NCBI GenBank assembly: GCA_000688615.1
Contig: JHVA01000001.1
Coordinates: 1,550,001-1,614,000 of the forward strand
DNA from: Acidobacteriaceae bacterium KBS 146
GTDB taxonomy: Bacteria; Acidobacteriota; Terriglobia; Terriglobales; Acidobacteriaceae
Direction: 5' to 3'
DNA: 64,000 nucleotides
The notes below the pieces were generated by a model. That model made no database searches. It was not told where the DNA came from and saw only the letters and a program-made list of their open reading frames with translations. Below, piece after piece: positions 44,510-52,556 of the stretch; within the stretch, counting starts at the first letter, position 1; each line of letters begins with the position of its first letter. The position numbers and the translations under genes are program-made.

Positions 44510-45463
44510 TCAAATGCCCCGTTGTTTTGCTCGACGATACCACCAGGCTGTCAACAACGGCGCCAAGAGGCTGGTCACCACCACCGACGATGCCACGAGG
44601 ACTGTCGCGGGTTTTGCGGCAGCAGCATATTGAGGATTGGCTGCTGCTACCAGCATGGGTACTGCAGCAGCATTGCCGGCAGTCGTCGCTGCTGCGACCC
44701 CGGCGGTGCCGTTTCCGCCGATCAGCTTATCCACCACGATCATCAGCAATGCCGATACGGCCAAGACTCCAATCCCAAGAAGAGCGCCAAGCAGACCAGC
44801 GCCCCATACAAGATGAAGGTCCAGCGTTGTCCCCAGAGCGAAGGCAAAGAATGGAATGAGCACGGGCGCCGCTCCACCAAGAAAAACGCGAAGCTCCGAG
44901 TCCAGATTTCCCAGGATCATTCCAATGAACAGAGGCAGAATAGCTCCCATCAGGGTCTGCCACGGAAACGACGACAGCCCAGCTACTCCCAGGGTCACCA
45001 TGGTGATGAACGGGCCAGATTCGAGTGCCATGACAGAGTATGCCGCTACATCCTCTGAAGAGCCGTAGCGGCGCATCAACGCCATATAGAGGCCGCCATT
45101 GGTATCGTTGATCGCGGAGACAACCGCCAGCGTTGATAATCCAGCAAACCATCCGGACGCCACAGGCTGTGTGCCCAGAAAGTGACCGAGGACCGCTCCA
45201 CAAAAAATACCGAGTACGATCTTTGTCGCCAGCAGAGCGCCACCACGCTTTGCAATCCCCGGTAGCGCTCGAATTGATATCGTAGCCCCGATGCATACGT
45301 AAAAGACAGCCAGGATTGGCAAAGCGCCGGTAAAAAGGCCTTGCGTGAAAGATCCGAAAAAGGTCCCTGCATGCGGTGCGAAAGTCGTCACCAGGGCGCC
45401 CCAGGCAAGCGGCACTGTCATCAGCCCACCTGGTACTCGTTCAACCGTCTCTTTTATCTTCAT
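44510..45463 (-). CDS. kdgT: 2-keto-3-deoxygluconate permease family transporter
   Basis: 317 residues with about ten membrane helices. It opens with the family signature [23 protein letters not shown] and has [59 protein letters not shown] and [21 protein letters not shown]. KdgT imports 2-keto-3-deoxygluconate from pectin breakdown by proton symport. As first gene of the kdgD-permease-gudD transcript it may serve sugar-acid import more broadly. The AraC, FadR or LysR-type regulator usual for such operons is not nearby. Confidence 0.92.
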   Translation of the reverse strand: MKIKETVERVPGGLMTVPLAWGALVTTFAPHAGTFFGSFTQGLFTGALPILAVFYVCIGATISIRALPGIAKRGGALLATKIVLGIFCGAVLGHFLGTQPVASGWFAGLSTLAVVSAINDTNGGLYMALMRRYGSSEDVAAYSVMALESGPFITMVTLGVAGLSSFPWQTLMGAILPLFIGMILGNLDSELRVFLGGAAPVLIPFFAFALGTTLDLHLVWGAGLLGALLGIGVLAVSALLMIVVDKLIGGNGTAGVAAATTAGNAAAVPMLVAAANPQYAAAAKPATVLVASSVVVTSLLAPLLTAWWYRRAKQRGI

Positions 45464-45613
45464 TTGCCCACGGTTGAATAATGCCGGATTCGGACCTACA
45501 AAGGCGATAACAAACTAGATCGCGTATCAATAATTGAAAAATTGTGTGAGGAGCCAGGTGAGGGCTCACTGTTCCGTCGAACAACCGATTTACTTTGCCG
45601 GCGCCAGGTTTAT

Positions 45614-45913
45614 CTATTCTGTTGAATCAATCTGGATCACCGAAAGCTTTTGCGCTTCATTAAGATCGATGGCGAACGATTTCGTCTTGCCTGACTCCGC
45701 GGCGCACGAAGAAAGTGGCTCTCCATAACGGTCAGGAACCAATCCTGCCAGCTCAAATTCTTTTCGGAGCGCCTCAGAGCTCTTGAAACGACGAACCACG
45801 CCTCGAAAGCCAACGATCTCCCCCACGATCGAGCAGGAGACGACGAGTGGCTCCTCTCCCTCATCGAGACGTAAATTTAATAGAAAAGACGGCATGGCTT
45901 CCGACTCTGTCAT
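45614..45913 (-). CDS. Hypothetical protein, about 99 residues
   Basis: From ATG 45913, which has GGAGAAAG upstream; the frame stays open to 45964. The protein is soluble and acidic with two beta-rich halves: MPSFLLNLRLDEGEEPLVVS, EIVGFRGVVRRFKSSEAL and KSFAIDLNEAQKLSVIQID. I recognise no family. It lies alone between kdgT and the DUF4159 gene; the gaps on either side (45464-45613, 45914-46036) hold nothing else I can support. Confidence 0.5.
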   Translation of the reverse strand: MTESEAMPSFLLNLRLDEGEEPLVVSCSIVGEIVGFRGVVRRFKSSEALRKEFELAGLVPDRYGEPLSSCAAESGKTKSFAIDLNEAQKLSVIQIDSTE

Positions 45914-46036
45914 ACTCTTCTTTCTCCAATCTCTCGTGGACTTCTGGCTATTATTGGCCTGCACCTGAAAACTTGGATGCTATCCAAGGGGGACGAGTAC
46001 TCTAGAGCGCATATGAGGTGAGATAGAGATAAATTA

Positions 46037-46861
46037 TCAATGCGTCATGGCATAGATGACATAGTTCACGCCCAGTTCTGTGCCGAGAACAGAAAATTTG
46101 GAGGGATAACGAGGATCGTCCAAAAACTCCCAGGAGTCCCCAATATCTGAGTTCAGGGAGAAAGCGACCATGACCCTCCCTTTATCGTCGTAGATTCCCT
46201 TCCAGTGGGCGACATAGCCATCTTTCTTGTGCCCCGTGCTCAGATGCTCTGCGCCAGGGACCTGAAAGCGATTGTCAAGGTCGAAGAAGGTATGAAAGAT
46301 AGGATCATCGTTGGGAATCTCCACGAGATTCCGTTCCGGGAAGACCATCTTCATCGTCTTCTCAAAATAGGCTTCCTCTTGAGAGCCGTGGCAATCATCC
46401 GCCATAAAGAATCCACCTCTTAGCAGGTAGTCCCGCAGCTTTCTGGCTTGCTTTTCGGTGAGACCCCATTCCCCGACCTGCACGGCATAGAGCCAGGGCC
46501 AGTTGTAGATCTCGTCCCCGTCGTCAAGACTCACCGGTTGCTCTACGGATCGCGCATCAACATTCGTGAGACGGCGAACTGCATTCGCCATTGCGCGGTC
46601 CGCCCGGGGATAGTCCTGCGTCCACAGGGACAGACCTTCCTGCCACGGTCCGTCGAATCGGCCACGATATCCGTCCAGGGGCCCGGGAGGAAACATCAGC
46701 CGGGCAAAGGTCCACTCCGCTGACTTGCTCCAGTCGGCAGGAAGGGGAAAACGAGATCCGTATTCGACGGAGGGGTACTCACGGAAACGATGTTGCGCGA
46801 AGACAGCGGCAGACGCTACTCCAGCAAGAATCAGGTATCTGAAAGCTCGTCGCAGTTGCAT
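46037..46861 (-). CDS. DUF4159 domain protein (paralogue A), exported
   Basis: 274 residues from ATG 46861 (upstream in-frame starts at 46864 and 46885). A signal peptide (FRYLILAGVASAAVFAQH) is followed by one DUF4159 domain: EWTFARLMFPPGPLDGYRGR, WTQDYPRADRAMANAVRRLT, DEIYNWPWLYAVQVGEWGLT, LRDYLLRGGFFMADDCHG and DDKGRVMVAFSLNSDIGDSW, ending GVNYVIYAMTH. The domain is a class-I glutamine-amidotransferase-like fold by family knowledge and occurs beside MoxR/vWA genes. It shares the same end motif and many strings with the plus-strand paralogue at 48487. It lies directly downstream of the multicopper oxidase gene, 5 nt apart or overlapping depending on start. Confidence 0.85.
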   Translation of the reverse strand: MQLRRAFRYLILAGVASAAVFAQHRFREYPSVEYGSRFPLPADWSKSAEWTFARLMFPPGPLDGYRGRFDGPWQEGLSLWTQDYPRADRAMANAVRRLTNVDARSVEQPVSLDDGDEIYNWPWLYAVQVGEWGLTEKQARKLRDYLLRGGFFMADDCHGSQEEAYFEKTMKMVFPERNLVEIPNDDPIFHTFFDLDNRFQVPGAEHLSTGHKKDGYVAHWKGIYDDKGRVMVAFSLNSDIGDSWEFLDDPRYPSKFSVLGTELGVNYVIYAMTH

Positions 46862-46890
46862 CATCGATAGACCTCGATATGGCAAGCCGA

Positions 46891-48324
46891 TCAGGCGTAG
46901 CGAAAGAGTGCTTTAAAGCCGTAGTCCATATGCTGCTGCAGATGACAATGAAACAGCGAGAGTCCAGGCTGATCCGCAGTAAACTCAACTACGGCCTGGC
47001 CGTAGTACGGCACAACAACAGTGTCTTTGATAATTCCGGACGTCTTTTTGCCGTTGATCTCCCTTAGCTCCCAAAGATGTCGATGGAGATGCATCGGATG
47101 CGCATCATCGGTTCGATTGTGCATCGTCAAGCGATAGCGAAGCCCTCTCTCCAGGACGAATTCTTGTTCGTGAGGGTAGGGCTTGCCGTTGATAAGCCAG
47201 GTATTGAATTTGCCAGACCCTCCGGGAATCTTCTCGAAGGCCATTTCAATCGATTTTACGGGCGCAGACGTCGCTGGTTCTGGATTTCCAAAGATCGTGT
47301 AATCCCAGGATCTGTGCTGAGGATCAACCCATTGCGGCTGGCGGTGTTGTCCGGCATACTCGACGACCACACCAAGGCCTGCTTCGCGCACCATCTTCTC
47401 CGTACTGCCCAGGATCCAAATCCCGGGATTCGTCATTTCAATCACGACGTCGGCACGTTCCCCGGCTCCCAGAAAAACAGAGTCGACTGCCTGCGGCCTG
47501 GGGACAGGATTACCGTCGAGCGCGATTACGTGCATCTTGTGGCCTGCGAGGGCGATACGGCGATTCTCAATCGCGCTGGCATTTAGAAGGTGAAGGAGCA
47601 ATCTCTGTCTTTCTCGAACGCGGATCGGTTCGCCAGCCCCTAACATCCTGTCATTGATGGAGTAGGTCATCGAACCAACTTCCAGGCCATTTGGATCGGT
47701 ATTGATCGTCGGGGGTTTTTCGAAGATTCGATCATGATGCGTATCATCATCGTCATCTTCCATGGTGCTGGTGAAAAACGGTTCCCAGTCTCGCAGAGCC
47801 AGGAAGTGTTCCTGATCGTAGCTTCCTGGTTCGTTTGCCGTCTCAACGTAGACGAAACCGAACTGCCCAGTAAACGACCCCTTGTGAAGATCATCCATCG
47901 CCATGGCGTGCGAGTGATACCAGCGTGTCCCTGCAGGTCTCGGCGTAAATTGGAACCTCAGCCGGCCATGAGGCGGAACCGTCGGTGAACCCTCTTCTTC
48001 GGTTCCGTCCACGTCGGGCGGAATGAGCATCCCGTGCCAGTGCACCAGTTCCGGACTGTCCGTCTCGTTGATGACCTCAACCGTCACGGGCTTCCCTTCG
48101 CGCATCCTCAGTATTGGACCAGGCGCGGTTCCGTTATAGCCGATTGTGGAGATGATGCGGGAGCGATCCAATTCGACTGCCACAGGCGAGATTCGGAGGG
48201 TATAGTCAGGCTTCGCCGTTATCAGTTTCGCGGAGGGGGTTTGCGCCGCCAGTGAGATACGGGCGGTCCCAGCATGTGCCAGACTGAAGACCCCCAGTTT
48301 GAGAAGATCGCGTCGCCTCATCAC
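46891..48324 (-). CDS. Multicopper oxidase, Tat-exported (CopA/laccase-like)
   Basis: 477 residues with a Tat signal (MMRRRDLLKLGVFSLAHAG). Three cupredoxin domains carry the four copper motifs: LVHWHGMLIPPDVDG, RWYHSHAMAMDD, HPMHLHRHLWEL and FHCHLQQHMDYGF. The type-1 axial position, four residues after the last His, is Phe rather than Met, as in high-potential laccases. It may oxidise Cu(I) or phenolics in the periplasm. A DUF4159 gene follows it and the vWA operon starts divergently, so the three may be co-regulated. Confidence 0.9.
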   Translation of the reverse strand: MMRRRDLLKLGVFSLAHAGTARISLAAQTPSAKLITAKPDYTLRISPVAVELDRSRIISTIGYNGTAPGPILRMREGKPVTVEVINETDSPELVHWHGMLIPPDVDGTEEEGSPTVPPHGRLRFQFTPRPAGTRWYHSHAMAMDDLHKGSFTGQFGFVYVETANEPGSYDQEHFLALRDWEPFFTSTMEDDDDDTHHDRIFEKPPTINTDPNGLEVGSMTYSINDRMLGAGEPIRVRERQRLLLHLLNASAIENRRIALAGHKMHVIALDGNPVPRPQAVDSVFLGAGERADVVIEMTNPGIWILGSTEKMVREAGLGVVVEYAGQHRQPQWVDPQHRSWDYTIFGNPEPATSAPVKSIEMAFEKIPGGSGKFNTWLINGKPYPHEQEFVLERGLRYRLTMHNRTDDAHPMHLHRHLWELREINGKKTSGIIKDTVVVPYYGQAVVEFTADQPGLSLFHCHLQQHMDYGFKALFRYA

Positions 48325-48418
48325 ACCCTCTTCTGTGCAGTTGCCTGTGGCAGTTTTATCCCAAAGACGGCTTAAATCGCAGATCCAGTGCTACAAAATC
48401 GCCTCTTCCTTCGTCTAC

Positions 48419-48433
48419 CTGTCTATTAGACAG
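48419..48433. promoter_or_regulatory. Palindromic operator-like site between multicopper oxidase and vWA operon
   Basis: CTGTCTATTAGACAG is a perfect 7+1+7 palindrome in the 162-bp divergent gap, 54 bp before the DUF4159 start. Its form resembles TetR/AcrR-type operators. A site here could control both transcripts. No regulator gene is adjacent. TGGAGG at 48475-48480 is the strong ribosome site of the operon's first gene. Confidence 0.4.
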
Positions 48434-48486
48434 AGCCCAGGCCATTTCTGGTACTCTCCTCATCGCCGCCTCATCTGGAGGTTCTG

Positions 48487-49290
48487 ATGAAGCTCTCGCG
48501 GATTGCCACCGCGTCGGTCATCGCTGCCGTTGGCTGTGCTGGATTGCGCGCCTACCAGCGAGTTGGCGATTTTGGCTTCGGGAACGATGATTCTCCTTCC
48601 AACATTAAAGCGGAATTTTACTGGTCGCGCCTTGCCTTTTCCTCGAACTTACAAGGACTTAGCAGCTTCGGAGACTACGGCTACTGGCGCCGAAATGCTT
48701 GGTCCAGAGACTATCCCAAAGCTGACCGTCAGTTTCTGATCGCCATGCATCGCCTGACCCGGATCGATGGCCGCCCCACGGAGCAGGTGGTCAACCTCGA
48801 TTCCGACGAAATCTTCAACTATCCATGGATCTACGCAGTGCAGGTTCAGATGTGGTCCTTCACCGACAAGGAGGCAAAGAGGCTTCGAGAGTACCTGTTG
48901 AAGGGCGGATTTCTGATGGTCGATGACTTTCATGGCACCGAAGACTGGGAAAACTTTATGAATGGAATGCGACAGGTACTTCCTGACTATCCCATCGAAG
49001 ATCTCCAAAACGGTGACGAGATCTTCCACACCCTCTATGACGTCGACGACAAGATGCAGATTCCAGGGGAGCACTGGGTCCGCACCAGGCGGACTTATGA
49101 GAAGGATGGTTATCAACCAAAATGGCGAGCGATTCGCGATAGCAAAGGAAGGATTGTGGTAGCCATCTGCCACAACATGCATTTAGGGGATGCATGGGAA
49201 TGGGCAGATGACCCCGATTACCCAGAAGTATTTGCATCCATGGCATTTCGTGTTGGGCTCGATTACATCATTTATGACATGACCCATTAG
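48487..49290 (+). CDS. DUF4159 domain protein (paralogue B), first gene of vWA/MoxR operon
   Basis: 267 residues, start fixed by TGGAGG six bases upstream. A short signal (IATASVIAAVGCAGLRAYQ) leads to the DUF4159 domain: WSRLAFSSNLQGLSSFGDYG, WSRDYPKADRQFLIAMHRLT, DEIFNYPWIYAVQVQMWSFT, LREYLLKGGFLMVDDFHG and DSKGRIVVAICHNMHLGDAW, ending GLDYIIYDMTH. It is clearly a paralogue of the gene at 46037. In many bacteria DUF4159 proteins sit with MoxR, DUF58 and BatA-like proteins; the biochemical function is not known. It starts an eight-gene operon reaching 62375. Confidence 0.88.
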   Translation: MKLSRIATASVIAAVGCAGLRAYQRVGDFGFGNDDSPSNIKAEFYWSRLAFSSNLQGLSSFGDYGYWRRNAWSRDYPKADRQFLIAMHRLTRIDGRPTEQVVNLDSDEIFNYPWIYAVQVQMWSFTDKEAKRLREYLLKGGFLMVDDFHGTEDWENFMNGMRQVLPDYPIEDLQNGDEIFHTLYDVDDKMQIPGEHWVRTRRTYEKDGYQPKWRAIRDSKGRIVVAICHNMHLGDAWEWADDPDYPEVFASMAFRVGLDYIIYDMTH

Positions 49291-49320
49291 GTCGGAAACC
49301 GGAACCCAGGGTACAAGCGC

Positions 49321-51603
49321 ATGTTTGAGTTTATTTTCAAGTATCCCAGCCCGGTTTTTATCAAGGGCCGCTTTGTTTTTTTGTCGGCATGGCCCGTCTG
49401 GTTGCTAGTCGCATTAGCGAGCTTACTGACGGCGGCTTTGGCGTGGCTGACCTATCGAAAGCTCTCAACAGTCGCACCGAAGTTACAAGGCTGGAGGATA
49501 TGGGTGTTATGGGCGATGCAATCCGCCTTCATGGCATTGATCCTTCTACTCCTGTGGCAGCCCGCCATGACGGTTGCCGCTTTGACGCCCCGTCAAAACA
49601 TCATCGCTGTTGTCATTGACACCTCACGTAGCATGGCAATCCAAGACAGTGATGGAAAGACCCGTGAGTCTGCGGCACTCAACATTCTTGAGAGCGGGTT
49701 AGTATCCGACATTCAGAAGCGCTTTCAAGTTCGCTTTTATCGACTCGGTTCCAGTGTTACTCAAATTGATGGACCCCAAGGTCTCCAACCGCAGGACCCC
49801 GCGACGAACATCAATGTGGGTCTCAAGAAGCTTGCAGAAGATACAACCGACCTACCCATTGGAGCGGTGCTTCTTTTAAGTGATGGCTCCCAAAATTCGA
49901 TCGAAATGGGGGAATCCGGAATTGCTCTCGATACGCTGCAGGCACTGCATAACCGCAGACTTCCGGTCCACACCATCGGATTCGGACGGCTTCAGGTTAA
50001 CCATGATGTGGAACTGGAGAACGTCAGCATGGCTCCGTCCACCGTCATCAACTCTCGGATATCTGCGGCTGTAAGCTTTATGCAACACGGTTTCGCAGGA
50101 CAGACCGCCAAGATCACCGTTCATGACGGAGAGAAAACGCTCGCCAGCCGGGAGATAAAGTTTGCGCCAGATGGATCACTGCAAACGGAGTCCCTTTTCT
50201 TCTCGGCAGGCACAGCCGGCGCGCGCGATCTCCAGTTCGTAATTTCTCCCTTGTCTGAAGAAGAGAATCTGAAAAACAATGCTATCGCCCAACCGATTTT
50301 GGTCAATGACAAGAAGCGACGTGTCCTTTATGTAGAAGGTGAACCCCGATGGGAGTTCAAGTTTATCCGACGAGCGGAAGAGGATGATCCAACAACTCAG
50401 CTTGTCTCTATGTTACGAACCAGCGAAAACAAGATCTATCGTCAAGGCTTGAAAGATCCAGGTGAACTTGCCGACGGCTTCCCGACTCGTCCCGAGGACC
50501 TATTCGAATATTCCGGAATTATTATCGGCTCGGTTAATGCAGATTATTTTTCTCCTATACAACAGGAATTGATCCGTCAATACGTGGACCGGAGAGGCGG
50601 AGGCGTTCTATTCCTTGGGGGACGAATGTCTCTGAGCGACGGTGGCTGGGGCGTATCAAGTATCAGTGAATTATTGCCTACGTTCCTACCTTCCGGACGC
50701 AATAGCTTTCATCGAAATCCAGCCACAGTTGAGCTAACTACCGCCGGAGCCGAGTCCTCGATTACTCGCCTGCTGGATGATCCGGCAAGAAATCTCGAAC
50801 GATGGAAAAAGCTTACGTATCTGGCGGACTACCAGGAGACCGGTTCTCCAAAGCCGGGTGCTCTTGTGCTGGCGCAAATGGATGTCGGGCGACGTAAGCT
50901 TCCACTCCTTGTCACGCAAAGTTATGGTCACGGTCGCACCGCCATACTTGCTACGGGAGGAACGTGGCGTTGGCAAATGAGCGAAGCATTAGGAGATCCG
51001 TCGCACGACCTCTTCTGGCAACAACTGGTGCGGTGGCTGATCGCGGATTCACCGGCGGCGGTCAGTGCATCTGCTTCCTCGCATCGGTTGATGGACGATG
51101 GAAAGATACAGCTGAGTGCTCAGGTTCGTGATACTCAGTTCCAACCATCAATCAACTCACAGGTCACCGCCCATATCCTCGGACCACAAGGAGTGAACTC
51201 CTTTGTTGACCTCTCGCCCTCACAGGACACTCCGGGCCAATATACAGTTGGCTGGAATGCGGAAAAGCCAGGAGGCTACCTGGTCGAGATCACCGCGACT
51301 GACGGCGCTTCAAAGAAGGAGTCAGGCCGCGATACATTGACTTTCCGTCGTGAAGATGAGGTAGCAGAAAACTTTCATACCGAGCAGAATCGTCAATTTT
51401 TGCAAGAATTATCTGCCCAGACAGGGGGGCGATACTGGGAGCCAAACGTAGTTAAAGATATTCCACGCGATATCTCCTATTCGGAGGCTGGCATCTCCGT
51501 CCGAACGACGAACCCGTTATGGGATATGCCACTTGTCTTTCTTTTGCTTTTGAGCTTGCTCAGCGCAGAATGGCTTCTGCGACGTAGATGGGGCATCTTA
51601 TGA
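49321..51603 (+). CDS. Membrane vWA protein with glutamine-amidotransferase-like domain
   Basis: 760 residues. Two N-terminal helices (WPVWLLVALASLLTAALAWL, WVLWAMQSAFMALILLLLW) are followed by a vWA domain (about residues 95-265) with an intact MIDAS: IDTSRSMAIQ and LLLSDGSQNS. A beta domain (270-330) precedes a GATase1-like domain (about 335-590: RRVLYVEGEPRWEFKFIRRA, DRRGGGVLFLGGRMSLSDGG, SYGHGRTAILATGGTWRWQM). An Ig-like segment and a C-terminal helix (MPLVFLLLLSLLSAEWLL) follow. This is the large BatA/aerotolerance-type architecture, periplasm-facing. It overlaps the next gene by 4 nt. Confidence 0.88.
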   Translation: MFEFIFKYPSPVFIKGRFVFLSAWPVWLLVALASLLTAALAWLTYRKLSTVAPKLQGWRIWVLWAMQSAFMALILLLLWQPAMTVAALTPRQNIIAVVIDTSRSMAIQDSDGKTRESAALNILESGLVSDIQKRFQVRFYRLGSSVTQIDGPQGLQPQDPATNINVGLKKLAEDTTDLPIGAVLLLSDGSQNSIEMGESGIALDTLQALHNRRLPVHTIGFGRLQVNHDVELENVSMAPSTVINSRISAAVSFMQHGFAGQTAKITVHDGEKTLASREIKFAPDGSLQTESLFFSAGTAGARDLQFVISPLSEEENLKNNAIAQPILVNDKKRRVLYVEGEPRWEFKFIRRAEEDDPTTQLVSMLRTSENKIYRQGLKDPGELADGFPTRPEDLFEYSGIIIGSVNADYFSPIQQELIRQYVDRRGGGVLFLGGRMSLSDGGWGVSSISELLPTFLPSGRNSFHRNPATVELTTAGAESSITRLLDDPARNLERWKKLTYLADYQETGSPKPGALVLAQMDVGRRKLPLLVTQSYGHGRTAILATGGTWRWQMSEALGDPSHDLFWQQLVRWLIADSPAAVSASASSHRLMDDGKIQLSAQVRDTQFQPSINSQVTAHILGPQGVNSFVDLSPSQDTPGQYTVGWNAEKPGGYLVEITATDGASKKESGRDTLTFRREDEVAENFHTEQNRQFLQELSAQTGGRYWEPNVVKDIPRDISYSEAGISVRTTNPLWDMPLVFLLLLSLLSAEWLLRRRWGIL

Positions 51604-52556
51604 CGCGCGTCCGGCGATCAAAACGATGGCGATTGCTTCATAGGGTTTGTGCGATCCTTTGCCTCTCTGCAATTCAGAGCCGTGCTGCAACCTACTATGT
51701 AATCGTCGCCGGCCTCGGGGGGGAGGCGGATTACGAACAACGCTTCACCGCTGCGGCAAAGGATCTCGACAAAATCTTCAGGACCTCTGAGCCGACGGGA
51801 CAGATTTACACCTTAGTTCAACAACAAGCCACCTCATCCCGGCTGAAAAACACTTTATCGACCATCGCACGGTCTGCCCGACCACAGGACGCATTTGTAC
51901 TGGTACTGATTGGCCACGGATCCTTTGACGGAAGCGTCTACAAGTTCAATCTTCTAGGTCCAGACGTTGACGCTGAAGAGATTGCGGAGATGTGCAATCG
52001 CATTGCATCGCAGCGGCAACTCATTGTAGATACCTCCAGCGCCAGTGGGGGCGCGATCCCCGCACTCAGATACCCCGGTAGGGCAATAGTTACCGCAACT
52101 AAGTCGGGCACTGAAAAGAATGCGACCGTCTTCGCCCGCTATTGGGTTGAGGCTCTACAAGATCCGTCTGCAGATACGGACAAAAGCGACTCTATCAGCG
52201 CTTTGGAAGCCTTCACCTACGCCACTAAAAAGACCGCTACCTTTTATGAATCGCAGAAGCGCCTCGCAACGGAGCACGCTGTCTTCACGGACGTCATCGG
52301 TGGCGATCCTGTGCGCGAAGCAGGCACGGGGCAAGGCTATCTGATGTCGAGCTTTACCTTAGTTCGATTCGGGGACCTTCAACAGATTGCTAATAATCCC
52401 GCCAAGCGCGAGCTTCTGCAAAAGAAAGAAGATCTCGAGCAAAAGATCGATACTCTCAAGTACCAGAAGGCGGCCATGGATCCGGCCGACTACAAAAGAC
52501 AGCTCACGGCAATGCTGCTTGACCTGGCGCAAGTGCAGCAGGAGCTGGACAAATGA
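51600..52556 (+). CDS. Exported caspase-fold (C13/clan CD-like) protein lacking the catalytic Cys
   Basis: 318 residues from ATG 51600 (ATGA overlap). A signal peptide (RVCAILCLSAIQSRAATYYV) is followed by a clan CD-like fold: YYVIVAGLGGEADYEQRF, the catalytic-His strand FVLVLIGHGSFDGSVYKFNL, and RQLIVDTSSASGGAIPAL, where legumain- or caspase-like enzymes have Cys. In this protein that position is Ser or Ala, so it looks proteolytically dead or uses Ser. After ALEAFTYATKKTATFYESQK a coiled coil (LLQKKEDLEQKIDTLKYQKA) ends the protein. Coupling to a gluzincin protease gene suggests a regulator or scaffold. Confidence 0.7.
   Translation: MTRVRRSKRWRLLHRVCAILCLSAIQSRAATYYVIVAGLGGEADYEQRFTAAAKDLDKIFRTSEPTGQIYTLVQQQATSSRLKNTLSTIARSARPQDAFVLVLIGHGSFDGSVYKFNLLGPDVDAEEIAEMCNRIASQRQLIVDTSSASGGAIPALRYPGRAIVTATKSGTEKNATVFARYWVEALQDPSADTDKSDSISALEAFTYATKKTATFYESQKRLATEHAVFTDVIGGDPVREAGTGQGYLMSSFTLVRFGDLQQIANNPAKRELLQKKEDLEQKIDTLKYQKAAMDPADYKRQLTAMLLDLAQVQQELDK

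Noticed and set aside
31626-45463. Sugar-degradation region as a horizontally acquired island
   Set aside because: Although a tRNA-Gly lies at its left end, there is no integrase, direct repeat of the tRNA end or obvious change in codon style; it looks native.
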